A DNA stretch of 64,000 bases from a bacterium (GTDB lineage: Bacteria > UBP6 > UBA1177): assembly GCA_016290135.1 (NCBI GenBank), contig JAEESW010000010.1, positions 1 to 64,000 of the forward strand. Direction: 5' to 3'. A program made the position numbers and the translations under genes. Under the pieces are notes generated by a model. That model had not been told where the DNA came from. It saw only the letters and a program-made list of their open reading frames with translations, and made no database searches. Positions 1 to 8,716 of this stretch are shown one piece after another. Positions within the stretch are counted from its first letter, which is position 1. Every line of letters starts with the position of its first letter.

Positions 1-95
1 GTTGACTTCAGAGAAGAAACGATGTCAATCGGCTCGGCATTGCCGAAAACACAGAAAGAAAAAAGTAAAATGCTAAAAAATACTAAGTTTTTCAT
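1..95 (-). CDS. N-terminus (truncated by window edge) of a secreted protein paralogous to the 3044..4393 gene
   Basis: Reverse complement from 95 reads MKNLVFFSILLFSFCVFGNAEPIDIVSSLKS, nearly identical to MKNIIFSIIFLFSFCVFGNAEPIDILSSLKS at 4393; RBS GGAGG upstream. Confidence 0.85.
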   Translation of the reverse strand, partial: MKNLVFFSILLFSFCVFGNAEPIDIVSSLKS

Positions 96-199
96 ATTAT
101 CCTCCTAATACCAATATGGATCAACTTTCGTTTGCGGGAAGCCAGATTGCTGAAATTTCTCATATGTCGTCGAATCGTATCTGTATTCAGAAAATTCTC

Positions 200-1645
200 T
201 CACCAATATCCGAAATCTCCTCTTCTTCCGCAGGCATAAACATCACGCCAGTCAACTCTTCTAAGCCATTTCCCGCGAAGAACAATGTTGCCAGACTTGT
301 TAATGTATAAAATATTTCCGCTTTGCTCGACACGTGCCAAACCGTCAACGAAACCGCATGTTCTGCCATAAACAGAAATTTTCGAAGAGTTGTCGTTTTC
401 TTCTTCGACAGGATCTTTACCGACAGGTGCTTCTACAGAAATCGCGCCATTTTCATCCAAAACAACTTTTTTTCCTGCTTTTTGAACAATTATTTTGCCG
501 TCACGAACCCCAAGAATCATATTGATATCGGAAACAACGACCTCTTTTTTGAGATCAGCACTTATTATTTTAAGCGTATCTCCTTCCAATGCGATAATTT
601 TCCCGCTGTCAAGCACTCTGATATCATAATATTCAGGTTTTATTTTCAGAACATACTCGCCGCTTTTATTCATCAGGCCTTTTTTCGAACCTTCTCTGAC
701 TAACAAATATCCGTTGTTTAAAATACTTACCCTATCGAATTTTGCCGGAGCAACAATATTTCCGTCACTGTCTATTGCACCGAATTTTCTGTTCTTTTCA
801 AACACAAGCAGAGAGTTCTCAAATTCTGGATAAACTCTGTCGGCATCGTCTTTGCTCATTATCACCCTATCATTTTTCACAAGCGGAGGGAAAATAAGTC
901 CATCAGCATAGACATTGTCCCCAATGGGCGACAGCACCGTCAAGCTTTTTGAAACATAAATAGTTTCCCACTTTTTATTTATGACATGGTTTTCATCACC
1001 ATTTTTTACGACGGTGACTCCGTATCGGAAAGGTTTTCCTGAATCAAAAACAAAACCTGTCGGAGAGACACCGTTTTTATCGACAAATCCAGCTTTCCCG
1101 TTTTTGGAAACAACCGCGTATTCTTCTGAAAAATCGGAGGCTTTATCAAATTCAAAAGGTATTTTCACCTCGCCGGATTTGGAAATATAGCCCCATTTCC
1201 CCTCTTTCTTGACGGGGGCGAAGCCTTCAGAAAAGTTTCCTACATCTTCATCCTCTAAAGGGATGACGACTTTTCCGCTTCTGTCGATAAATCCCCACTT
1301 GCTGTCTTTTGATTTAACCGATGAAAGATCTTCTTTAAACTCTTTTATGCGCAGATATTCGCCAGGAAGAATCTTTCCCTTTTCAGTGACTATCACCGAA
1401 TACCCGTTTTTCAAAGCACGCATCAAACCGTCCTGCATGGTAAAAACTTTGTCGAATACCGGGGGAAGAGCTTCGCTGAAATCATCAAATAAAAGAGACT
1501 CTTTTCCATTGTCGTGGCTGAGGACATACAACACTTTTTTATTTGCCCGTGATGCTTCATCCATGTAAACGCATAAAAGAGCTATAAACGATAAAACTGC
1601 TAAAATTATCAGGTTTCTCATTTTATAAAATCTCACAGTTTCCAT
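200..1645 (-). CDS. WG-repeat protein; 3' end probably frameshifted
   Basis: Repeated KWGFIDRSGKVVIP / KWGYISKSGEVKIP / KAGFVDKNG WG motifs; N-terminal hydrophobic anchor. Confidence 0.85.
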   Translation of the reverse strand: METVRFYKMRNLIILAVLSFIALLCVYMDEASRANKKVLYVLSHDNGKESLLFDDFSEALPPVFDKVFTMQDGLMRALKNGYSVIVTEKGKILPGEYLRIKEFKEDLSSVKSKDSKWGFIDRSGKVVIPLEDEDVGNFSEGFAPVKKEGKWGYISKSGEVKIPFEFDKASDFSEEYAVVSKNGKAGFVDKNGVSPTGFVFDSGKPFRYGVTVVKNGDENHVINKKWETIYVSKSLTVLSPIGDNVYADGLIFPPLVKNDRVIMSKDDADRVYPEFENSLLVFEKNRKFGAIDSDGNIVAPAKFDRVSILNNGYLLVREGSKKGLMNKSGEYVLKIKPEYYDIRVLDSGKIIALEGDTLKIISADLKKEVVVSDINMILGVRDGKIIVQKAGKKVVLDENGAISVEAPVGKDPVEEENDNSSKISVYGRTCGFVDGLARVEQSGNILYINKSGNIVLRGKWLRRVDWRDVYACGRRGDFGYW

Positions 1646-3018
1646 TAAAGCTTTGACTTGATTCCGTCCTTTATATACTCGATTTCTTCTTCCTTGTGCC
1701 TTTCGATCTCACCGCTCCAGAAAGCTTTGTAATCTTCATTGAGATAATACATCTTATCTTCCACTCTAACAACAACAAAACATCCTTGATTCAAACTTCT
1801 ATATGTTTTAGTCCAACCGCCTCGCGATATCAATTTACCGGATCTTTTGTCATAATATTCACGGACATATTTTTCGTTGACCCTTTTTTCGTTGGATTTC
1901 AACTGAATTTCCGGACAAGGATTTTTAAAAATCCTCTGATTAAAATCAAAGCTCATTTTTTTATCTCTCCTCTCCTCTTTGCAAGGTTCGCCGAAGCAAA
2001 AATTTTTAGAAAAGACAAAATGTTTCTTCAAATCTTCGTTAAAAACGAAGGTCTTACCATCGAGATCGAAAATTCCAGACTCTCTATCGTCAAAAGAAGC
2101 GATCCCAATGATGTTCTTGTCGAGATAAGCCATATGTTTTATAACATCTTCATCTTCAAATCCGGCAATTTCAATTCCGTCCAAATTGTAAATGAAAAAA
2201 GTCTTATCTAAACCGAAAAAATCATTACAGACCTGTTCCCTGTTTCCCTTTACCCAAACAATATTTGTTACACCCTCTCTGCATACCGGAAGCATATAAA
2301 CACTGGAATTATTCAATGTTTTTACCTGTTTGCCGTTTTTAACAAAAATAATATTTCCGTCATTTTCAAATAGTCTGACATCGTTGCAGTTTTCCACAAG
2401 CTCATCGTTGGAAACACTGTTTGAGCTTACTTTCTGACTGGAATAATCGGTATAAAATGAAAATCCTTTTCTAGCCTTGATCGTTACCAGGCCTTTGCCG
2501 AGAACAAACGCATTATGATCATTCCAGGAGCGGGATTCTTTTAGAACAAGATTATCGTAAACACGCCTGAACATTACAGTTTTTTCCAGAGAATTTTCTG
2601 AATTTCTTTCGGAATATCGATTATTGTCTTTATCGATATAGAATTTTTCTGCGTTGTCGCCATGAATTTCCGCAGCTGCCAAACCGTTATAAAAAAATCC
2701 GGCATAATCGAGATAAAAATCAATCACAACCTTGCCTGACTTATCGATATAACCGTATTTTCCGTCTTTTTCGACTCGCGCCAAACCTTCGCTGAATTCA
2801 AGTGCAGAATCGTAAATCGGTTTAATGACAACATTTCCGCAGCCGTCAATAAAACCGGTTTTGCCGTTTTCTCTTATCAAAAAACGTAAACTGGTTTTTT
2901 CTTTGTTTTTTGAACACTTTTCAATTTCAGCTTTTGTCATCATGGACACGGGTTCTGATGTTGTTTCAGCACAAAGAAAAAACGGCAGAAATAAAAGCAA
3001 AATCAAGTATTTCATCAC
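1645..3018 (-). CDS. Secreted WG-repeat protein
   Basis: Signal peptide MKYLILLLFLPFFLCAE; KTGFIDGCGNVVIKP and KYGYIDKSGKVVIDF repeats; 1-nt overlap with next gene. Confidence 0.85.
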   Translation of the reverse strand: MMKYLILLLFLPFFLCAETTSEPVSMMTKAEIEKCSKNKEKTSLRFLIRENGKTGFIDGCGNVVIKPIYDSALEFSEGLARVEKDGKYGYIDKSGKVVIDFYLDYAGFFYNGLAAAEIHGDNAEKFYIDKDNNRYSERNSENSLEKTVMFRRVYDNLVLKESRSWNDHNAFVLGKGLVTIKARKGFSFYTDYSSQKVSSNSVSNDELVENCNDVRLFENDGNIIFVKNGKQVKTLNNSSVYMLPVCREGVTNIVWVKGNREQVCNDFFGLDKTFFIYNLDGIEIAGFEDEDVIKHMAYLDKNIIGIASFDDRESGIFDLDGKTFVFNEDLKKHFVFSKNFCFGEPCKEERRDKKMSFDFNQRIFKNPCPEIQLKSNEKRVNEKYVREYYDKRSGKLISRGGWTKTYRSLNQGCFVVVRVEDKMYYLNEDYKAFWSGEIERHKEEEIEYIKDGIKSKL

Positions 3019-3043
3019 CAGTCTCCGAGTGTTCTACTTCATT

Positions 3044-4393
3044 TTACATCAAAAATATTTCCGAAATGCAGACATCGTCCGATTTTTCGCCTTTTACAGT
3101 TGATTTTATTATGATTTTTATCCAGCATCCGACAGGTAAAGGAACACCTACGCGATCAAGATCAAGTATCGGCTGGTTTACTTCCTTGATAGGATCTTTA
3201 TAGATTTTGTCACTCCACACAGGAATATCGGGTTTAAAATTTTTCTTGGACTCTTCTTTTAAAATTTTTGCATATTCATTGCATGACGACAAACACGAGT
3301 CTTTGTTTTCGCATCTTGTTGTAACATCAAATTCCGTCACTTTTCCGTTGGCATCGTATGCAGATTTGTTTTTCAGGTAACCGTTCATAACCGATATGTA
3401 TCCGACTACCGGCATCGGATCAAGTGAGATTTCAACAAACTCTTCCTTGTCACTTCTCTTAAAGCACCAGGCTGTTGAAAGATCTCCGTCAAACAGCTTC
3501 CTTGCATCGTATCCTTTGAGTGATGATGAAACTTTGACCTGTGTATTTGAGCCGAACATATTATTGAAACCTTTGCGGTTTTTCTTGAAATAATCGAACA
3601 TTTCGGAATTTGTAATGTCATATTCAATTAAAAGCGACGGATTCTTGCCGAAATCAAAGTTTTTGCCTGAATATTTGTAGATTTTGTCTTTTTCATTGAA
3701 AACTGCAGGTGAGATTTTAACGATTTTCCCGCCGATAAAATCAACTTCCTGAGCATCAATCACTATTTCTATTTCGTCTGCTTTTCCCATTCCGAAATAC
3801 TGTGCAGGAGAAAAGTCGTACTGCAAAATCCGGCCCCCCAACACAGGAATCGGGTCGCTGCTATAAAGACTATGATAAGCATAAGCATTAACCTTGTATT
3901 TGACCGTAACTTTTGTTTCACGGTTTTGTGCAAACTGTATTTTAGTTACATACCAACTTTTTATAAAATTTTCGGTTAGGTATTCAGGTATGATCGGGTG
4001 ACATGATTTCTCGTTCGGATTACAGTTATAGAATTTTTCCATAATATGGTCAGGATATGCCTCGGTACCATTTACCGAAATCGAAAAAGCTGTTATGTCA
4101 GTACGCAGCGGATCCTGCCTGTCATCGAAAAGACTGACTTCAAAATCTATGGGAAAAGCAAAATCAATGATTTCGTTTTTTCCTTTGTTGAAATAGGTGT
4201 AATTGACCTCAATATCAGCAGAAACGCCGTTTATTTTTATAAAAAGACTCTCTTTTTTGATTTCAATATTCGCTTTTTCCAATGCAACCAGATTGCCCGT
4301 CGATTTTAGAGAAGACAAAATGTCAATCGGCTCGGCATTGCCGAAAACGCAGAAAGAAAAAAGAAAAATTATTGAAAATATTATGTTTTTCAT
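3044..4393 (-). CDS. Secreted protein with discoidin/NADase-type glycan-binding-like C-terminal domain
   Basis: Signal peptide; C-terminal YDARKLFDGDLSTAWCFKRSDKEEFVEISLDP is typical of discoidin-like domains. Confidence 0.65.
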   Translation of the reverse strand: MKNIIFSIIFLFSFCVFGNAEPIDILSSLKSTGNLVALEKANIEIKKESLFIKINGVSADIEVNYTYFNKGKNEIIDFAFPIDFEVSLFDDRQDPLRTDITAFSISVNGTEAYPDHIMEKFYNCNPNEKSCHPIIPEYLTENFIKSWYVTKIQFAQNRETKVTVKYKVNAYAYHSLYSSDPIPVLGGRILQYDFSPAQYFGMGKADEIEIVIDAQEVDFIGGKIVKISPAVFNEKDKIYKYSGKNFDFGKNPSLLIEYDITNSEMFDYFKKNRKGFNNMFGSNTQVKVSSSLKGYDARKLFDGDLSTAWCFKRSDKEEFVEISLDPMPVVGYISVMNGYLKNKSAYDANGKVTEFDVTTRCENKDSCLSSCNEYAKILKEESKKNFKPDIPVWSDKIYKDPIKEVNQPILDLDRVGVPLPVGCWIKIIIKSTVKGEKSDDVCISEIFLM

Positions 4394-4462
4394 CCTTACC
4401 TCCTCCTAATACCAATACGGATCAACGTTTGGTTGAATATGTCCTGATTGTTGCCACTAAAC

Positions 4463-5806
4463 TCAATCCTGTCTCAAGGCTTCAGCAGGGCTCAGTTTTG
4501 CCGCCTTTCTGCCCGGATAGACCGCCGCAATCACAGTCAAAACCAGCGATCCCGCTATCGCCAGAACAAAAGTCAGAGGCGACATATCGACCGGGATCCT
4601 TTCGATGTAGTAGACATCCTGCGCCACTTTTACCGGCATATCGCTTAAAATGAGGCAGAGGACCGTTCCCGCTATTCCGCCGAGCAGAGTGCCGAAAAAG
4701 CCGATTATGAGCCCGTCAAGCATGAAGATCTTCATTACCGATTTTGCCGGATATCCTGCGGCGCGAAGTATCGCGATCTCCTCTTTTTTGCCCATGACGA
4801 GCATGATGAGCGCCGAAACGATGTTGAAGGATGCGACGAGCGCGATGAATCCGATGATCAGGAACCAGACTATCTTCTCCATTTCGAGCGCCGAAAAAAG
4901 AGGCTTGTTCATATCTCTCCAGTTTTTGACGACGATACCGTCTCCAAGATCGGACTTGATCGCCTTTTCCGCCTCGTCTATCCGATTCATATCTTTGAGT
5001 TTTATCCCGAGATAGTCGATGCTTTCACCGGCAGAAAAGAAGTTCTGCGCATTTTCAAGCGTGATGTAGGCATAGTTGAAATCGTATTCGTAAAGAGAGC
5101 TGAAAAATATCGCCGCGACCTGAAAAGTCTTTATCTGCGTTTTCGGTCCGGCAATGCCCATTTCACCGGTCGGAGAGATGATCTTCACTTTGTCGCCGAT
5201 GCCTATCCCATAGTATTTTGCGAGCTCGACTCCGATCGCGATTCCCGGAAAGTTTTCGGGCTCTATGTCACCTTTTTTTCCGGTAAACTCCTGGACCGAT
5301 CTGCGCTTTTCAATTATCTCCGGGCATTTGTCAGGACTTACGATGCAATTCATTGAACCGGTAGTTATCTGCTGCGGGAAAAGCATGGCGTTTCCGACAG
5401 TCGCCGGATCGATGCCGTTGATAACGAGCCCGTTGAGTTCGTCGCTCACCGAAATTATGACATCCCTTGAAATGACGGGGGTAACGCCCGCGATCTCAGG
5501 ATCTGCCGCAAGTTTCGCCATTTTCGGCGAGTAATCCTCCAGCTTTCCGCTTTCAGTCGTCACCAAAGCGTGAGTCTTTGCTCCAAGGACAGTCGCCCGC
5601 ATCTTGTTCTGCAGACCGTCCATTATCGACTGCACAGCGATAAGCGCCGCGACACCGATAGCGATACCGAGGACACATATCAGAGTTATGACGCTCAGGA
5701 AACGCGTCCTGCGCGAATTCCAGAGATAACGCAACCCTATGAACGACTCAGCCTTCAACTGATTCCCCCTCTTTTTCAGGCTCGTCTCCCCTTTCGGCGC
5801 AGGCAA
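4463..5806 (-). CDS. LolC/LolE-family lipoprotein-releasing ABC transporter permease (FtsX-like)
   Basis: SFIGLRYLWNSRRTRFLSVITLICVLGIAIGVAALI and C-terminal PGRKAAKLSPAEALRQD; likely true start is TTG near 5758 after GAGGGGG, overlapping the upstream stop. Confidence 0.85.
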   Translation of the reverse strand: MPAPKGETSLKKRGNQLKAESFIGLRYLWNSRRTRFLSVITLICVLGIAIGVAALIAVQSIMDGLQNKMRATVLGAKTHALVTTESGKLEDYSPKMAKLAADPEIAGVTPVISRDVIISVSDELNGLVINGIDPATVGNAMLFPQQITTGSMNCIVSPDKCPEIIEKRRSVQEFTGKKGDIEPENFPGIAIGVELAKYYGIGIGDKVKIISPTGEMGIAGPKTQIKTFQVAAIFFSSLYEYDFNYAYITLENAQNFFSAGESIDYLGIKLKDMNRIDEAEKAIKSDLGDGIVVKNWRDMNKPLFSALEMEKIVWFLIIGFIALVASFNIVSALIMLVMGKKEEIAILRAAGYPAKSVMKIFMLDGLIIGFFGTLLGGIAGTVLCLILSDMPVKVAQDVYYIERIPVDMSPLTFVLAIAGSLVLTVIAAVYPGRKAAKLSPAEALRQD

Positions 5807-6737
5807 AATTCATCGTTGCATGCACTACGAAAACCGGGAAGAGGAACGCTGTGAATATCGTATTGACGACCGGAATGAACGATATCAGAGTCGGCAGAAG
5901 CGCCGTTTTGAGTGTCAGCGCGGGGTGAAAAACAAGCCATTTTGCCTTTGCTGCAAGCGTCCAGCGCCTCCTCGAAGTGACGAAATCGAATATCAGGAGC
6001 GCGTTCATGAAAAAACATACGACGAGCGCCGTGATCTGCCCGAGAACAGGGATAAAACCTATAAAAAACGCAACGGCACCGAGAGCAAAAACACCGGCAC
6101 TTATCTTCAAAGCCTGTTTCACATCCTCGATCACTCCCTCAAGCGAAAACTCGGCATCGTCCTGCGGCTTTCCGAAGTAGATATCCTCGGCGATCATCGA
6201 AATAAAGGAGTAAAGCGGCGAAACAAGCGCATAGGCGATAACGAAAGAGAGGTAGAAAAGAAGCACGTTCACCACGATCTTGAAAAGGAACGCTCCGCAG
6301 ATCTTCAAAACGCGGTAGAGCTGGGAGAACAGCTCGTCGGTCGCAGGAGCGATCTCGAAAAAATCGAGAGTCTTCACTGTGAAAAAAGAGGATATCTGAT
6401 GATAGAAAAAGAGCGAAAGCAGAAGCATCGCAAGAATCACTCCGATAGATGCGAAAAAGAGTTTCCCGCTCTTCACGATCGCTTTGAAAGCCTGTAACAC
6501 CGAAACGCCGCTCTTCATTTCTGAAGAAGTTTTCTTAACAAATTCGACAGCCTGCTCTTTCTTCGTCTTTTGGAGTTCCTCTTCTTTCTTCTCTTCCTCA
6601 AACTCCGGACGCGGCGCGGCAAACGGCTTTTTCGGTTTTGCCATTTCAGGCTTTTTGTGCGGAGCGTGGAGCTCTTTAATCAGTTTTTCAGTCGATTCTT
6701 CCGATGCTGATTTCACGTTCGTTTTCTCCAATACCAA
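5748..6737 (-). CDS. EI24/CysZ-like membrane protein with charged N-terminal extension
   Basis: Multiple TM helices with FIGFIPVLGQITALVVCFFMNALLIFDF typical of EI24; start uncertain (GTG near 6716 possible). Confidence 0.65.
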   Translation of the reverse strand: MVLEKTNVKSASEESTEKLIKELHAPHKKPEMAKPKKPFAAPRPEFEEEKKEEELQKTKKEQAVEFVKKTSSEMKSGVSVLQAFKAIVKSGKLFFASIGVILAMLLLSLFFYHQISSFFTVKTLDFFEIAPATDELFSQLYRVLKICGAFLFKIVVNVLLFYLSFVIAYALVSPLYSFISMIAEDIYFGKPQDDAEFSLEGVIEDVKQALKISAGVFALGAVAFFIGFIPVLGQITALVVCFFMNALLIFDFVTSRRRWTLAAKAKWLVFHPALTLKTALLPTLISFIPVVNTIFTAFLFPVFVVHATMNFACAERGDEPEKEGESVEG

Positions 6738-7134
6738 ATTTTATTTCGATCCTTATAAGCGGGCGGTGCGCTTCCCAGCACTCTTTGAACATATCCGCCC
6801 ATTCAACGATCGTAATCGAATTCTCTGCTTTAAGATACTCTGGAAAATCGGCGATATAAAGCTCGTCAGAGTTAGAGACCCTGTAAAAATCCCAATGATA
6901 AATATCGAATTTTCCTGAATATTTTTTCATTATTACAAAAGTAGGGCTCGCGACTTTCTTTCGGTCGACATTCAGCGCCTCGCACAGAGCGCCGGTAAAA
7001 AAAGTCTTTCCGGCACCGAGATCTCCGTCAAAAACGATGAGTTCGCCGCCGTGAAGTTCAGAAGCCAGTTTTTCGGCAAGAGCTATGGTCTCAGCCTCGC
7101 TTTTTATAAAAAAAGTTTCTCTCTTTTCAAGCAT
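6688..7134 (-). CDS. tsaE: tRNA threonylcarbamoyladenosine biosynthesis ATPase TsaE
   Basis: GDLGAGKTFFTGALCEAL Walker A, SPTFVIMKKY, HWDFYR motifs. Confidence 0.93.
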   Translation of the reverse strand: MLEKRETFFIKSEAETIALAEKLASELHGGELIVFDGDLGAGKTFFTGALCEALNVDRKKVASPTFVIMKKYSGKFDIYHWDFYRVSNSDELYIADFPEYLKAENSITIVEWADMFKECWEAHRPLIRIEIKFGIGENEREISIGRID

Positions 7135-7135
7135 T

Positions 7136-8620
7136 TTATCTCTCTGTCAAAGCTATCATTTCAACCAGTTTTTCAATATCGTGCGTAGCCGCGCTGAAGC
7201 GTTTTTCAAGTTCGATACCTGCAGCTCTGTGCCTTACGACTGCGTTCACTGAACCTTCAAAAAGCCCGAGCAGAGCAGCCTCACGGGCGATGATCCCTGT
7301 CAGAGCGTCTCCGCTTCCGCCGAAAGCAAGAGCCTTAGCCCCTGCAGGAACTATCACAGTCTTTTCGCTGTTTCTCACGAAAGTCGCATGACTTTTCGCA
7401 ACGAGGACATGATCTTTTTCAAGCGGAAATCTTTCGACAAGGCTTATCCACGGTTCTTCCTTTTCTGCCTTGAGAAATCGCCGGATCTCGCCCTGATGCG
7501 GCGTGAAAACGACTTTTTTATTCTTGAGCAACTCAACGACTTCCTTGTTTTCGGGCATGATGTCGAACATTCCGGCATCGACCACGAAAGTTCCTTCAAA
7601 ATCCTTGAAAACCGCAAAATCAAAAGGGATTTCCGAAAGCCCGGGACCGATTACAACGGCAGAAAACTTATGAAGTTCTTCCGCAATTTTTCCGTTTTCG
7701 ATGAGCATGAGTCCCGGCATCCTCCCCGCGATCGAAGGAAGGAACTCCTTTTTGAAAGCGGCCGTCACAAGCCCGCCGCCGCATGACAGGAACGCTCTCG
7801 CCGAAATTATCGAAGCGCCCAGTTTCTCGACATCACCGCCGATGACGAGCAAATGTCCGTTTCTGTTTTTGAAGCCGTCAACAGGAATTTCGGTATTGAT
7901 GACAGATGGATCTTCCTCGACGAAATATTTGCTTTCAGGTTTTTCGGCCTGAGTCGCCGAAATACGGCCGAGAACGATTTTTCCGCTTCTTTCCGCACCG
8001 CTTCCTGCAAAAAGACCTGTTTTGCTGATCCCCATCGTAACGGTGAGATCAGCTTTGACGGCTTCGCCCAAGACCGCGCCCGTATCGCAGTCAAGCCCTG
8101 TCGGGACATCAACCGAAACTACGAATTTTTTGTCAGCCGGATACGAATTGATGAATTCTACAGATTCTTTTATCTTTCCTGAAATTTCGCTTTTGAGCCC
8201 CGTTCCGAGCATTGCGTCGACGAAAAGAACTTTGCCGGAAACATCTTTAAGATCAACGATTTGAACTTTTTCAGGCACCATCAGGCGGTTCATCCATGCA
8301 GAATTTTCAGGAATTTTGTCCGCCTCTTTGAATTCAGCCGCCTCAACTAAAAAAAGAGGGATCTCCGGCACTCTGTCGGCCAGTATGCGAAGCAGCGCGA
8401 ACCCGTCTCCTCCGTTGCCTCCCCGACCCGAAAAGACCACAATTTTTTCAGGAGACCGGCAGTCGAGCACCTTCTTAATTTCGAGAAAAAGTGAAAAAGC
8501 GGCGTTCTCCATCAGGATCATAGAAGGGATCCCCGCTTCCATCGCCTTTTTGTCGAAAGCCCTTGAATCCGCCGTTTTTCCTGCTGCAACTCTCATATCC
8601 GCCTCCCGAAAAATGCGCAT
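7136..8620 (-). CDS. nnr: Bifunctional NAD(P)H-hydrate epimerase / ADP-dependent dehydratase
   Basis: N-terminal YjeF_N (GRGGNGGDGFALLRIL, DAMLGTGL) and C-terminal carbohydrate-kinase-like domain (GGSGDALTGIIA); RBS favours start at 8596. Confidence 0.92.
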   Translation of the reverse strand: MRIFREADMRVAAGKTADSRAFDKKAMEAGIPSMILMENAAFSLFLEIKKVLDCRSPEKIVVFSGRGGNGGDGFALLRILADRVPEIPLFLVEAAEFKEADKIPENSAWMNRLMVPEKVQIVDLKDVSGKVLFVDAMLGTGLKSEISGKIKESVEFINSYPADKKFVVSVDVPTGLDCDTGAVLGEAVKADLTVTMGISKTGLFAGSGAERSGKIVLGRISATQAEKPESKYFVEEDPSVINTEIPVDGFKNRNGHLLVIGGDVEKLGASIISARAFLSCGGGLVTAAFKKEFLPSIAGRMPGLMLIENGKIAEELHKFSAVVIGPGLSEIPFDFAVFKDFEGTFVVDAGMFDIMPENKEVVELLKNKKVVFTPHQGEIRRFLKAEKEEPWISLVERFPLEKDHVLVAKSHATFVRNSEKTVIVPAGAKALAFGGSGDALTGIIAREAALLGLFEGSVNAVVRHRAAGIELEKRFSAATHDIEKLVEMIALTER

Positions 8621-8670
8621 TACATTATTAAATTTAGCGGATCTTTCAAGAAATTTGTGTCGCCTTAATA

Positions 8671-8698
8671 TTGCCTTACTCCGCTTTTAGTGTAAAAT
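8671..8698 (+). promoter_or_regulatory. Candidate sigma70-type promoter TTGCCT-N16-TAAAAT
   Basis: Hexamers upstream of lipoprotein gene at 8717. Confidence 0.5.
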
Positions 8699-8716
8699 CA
8701 TTCGTTTTTTTGATTA

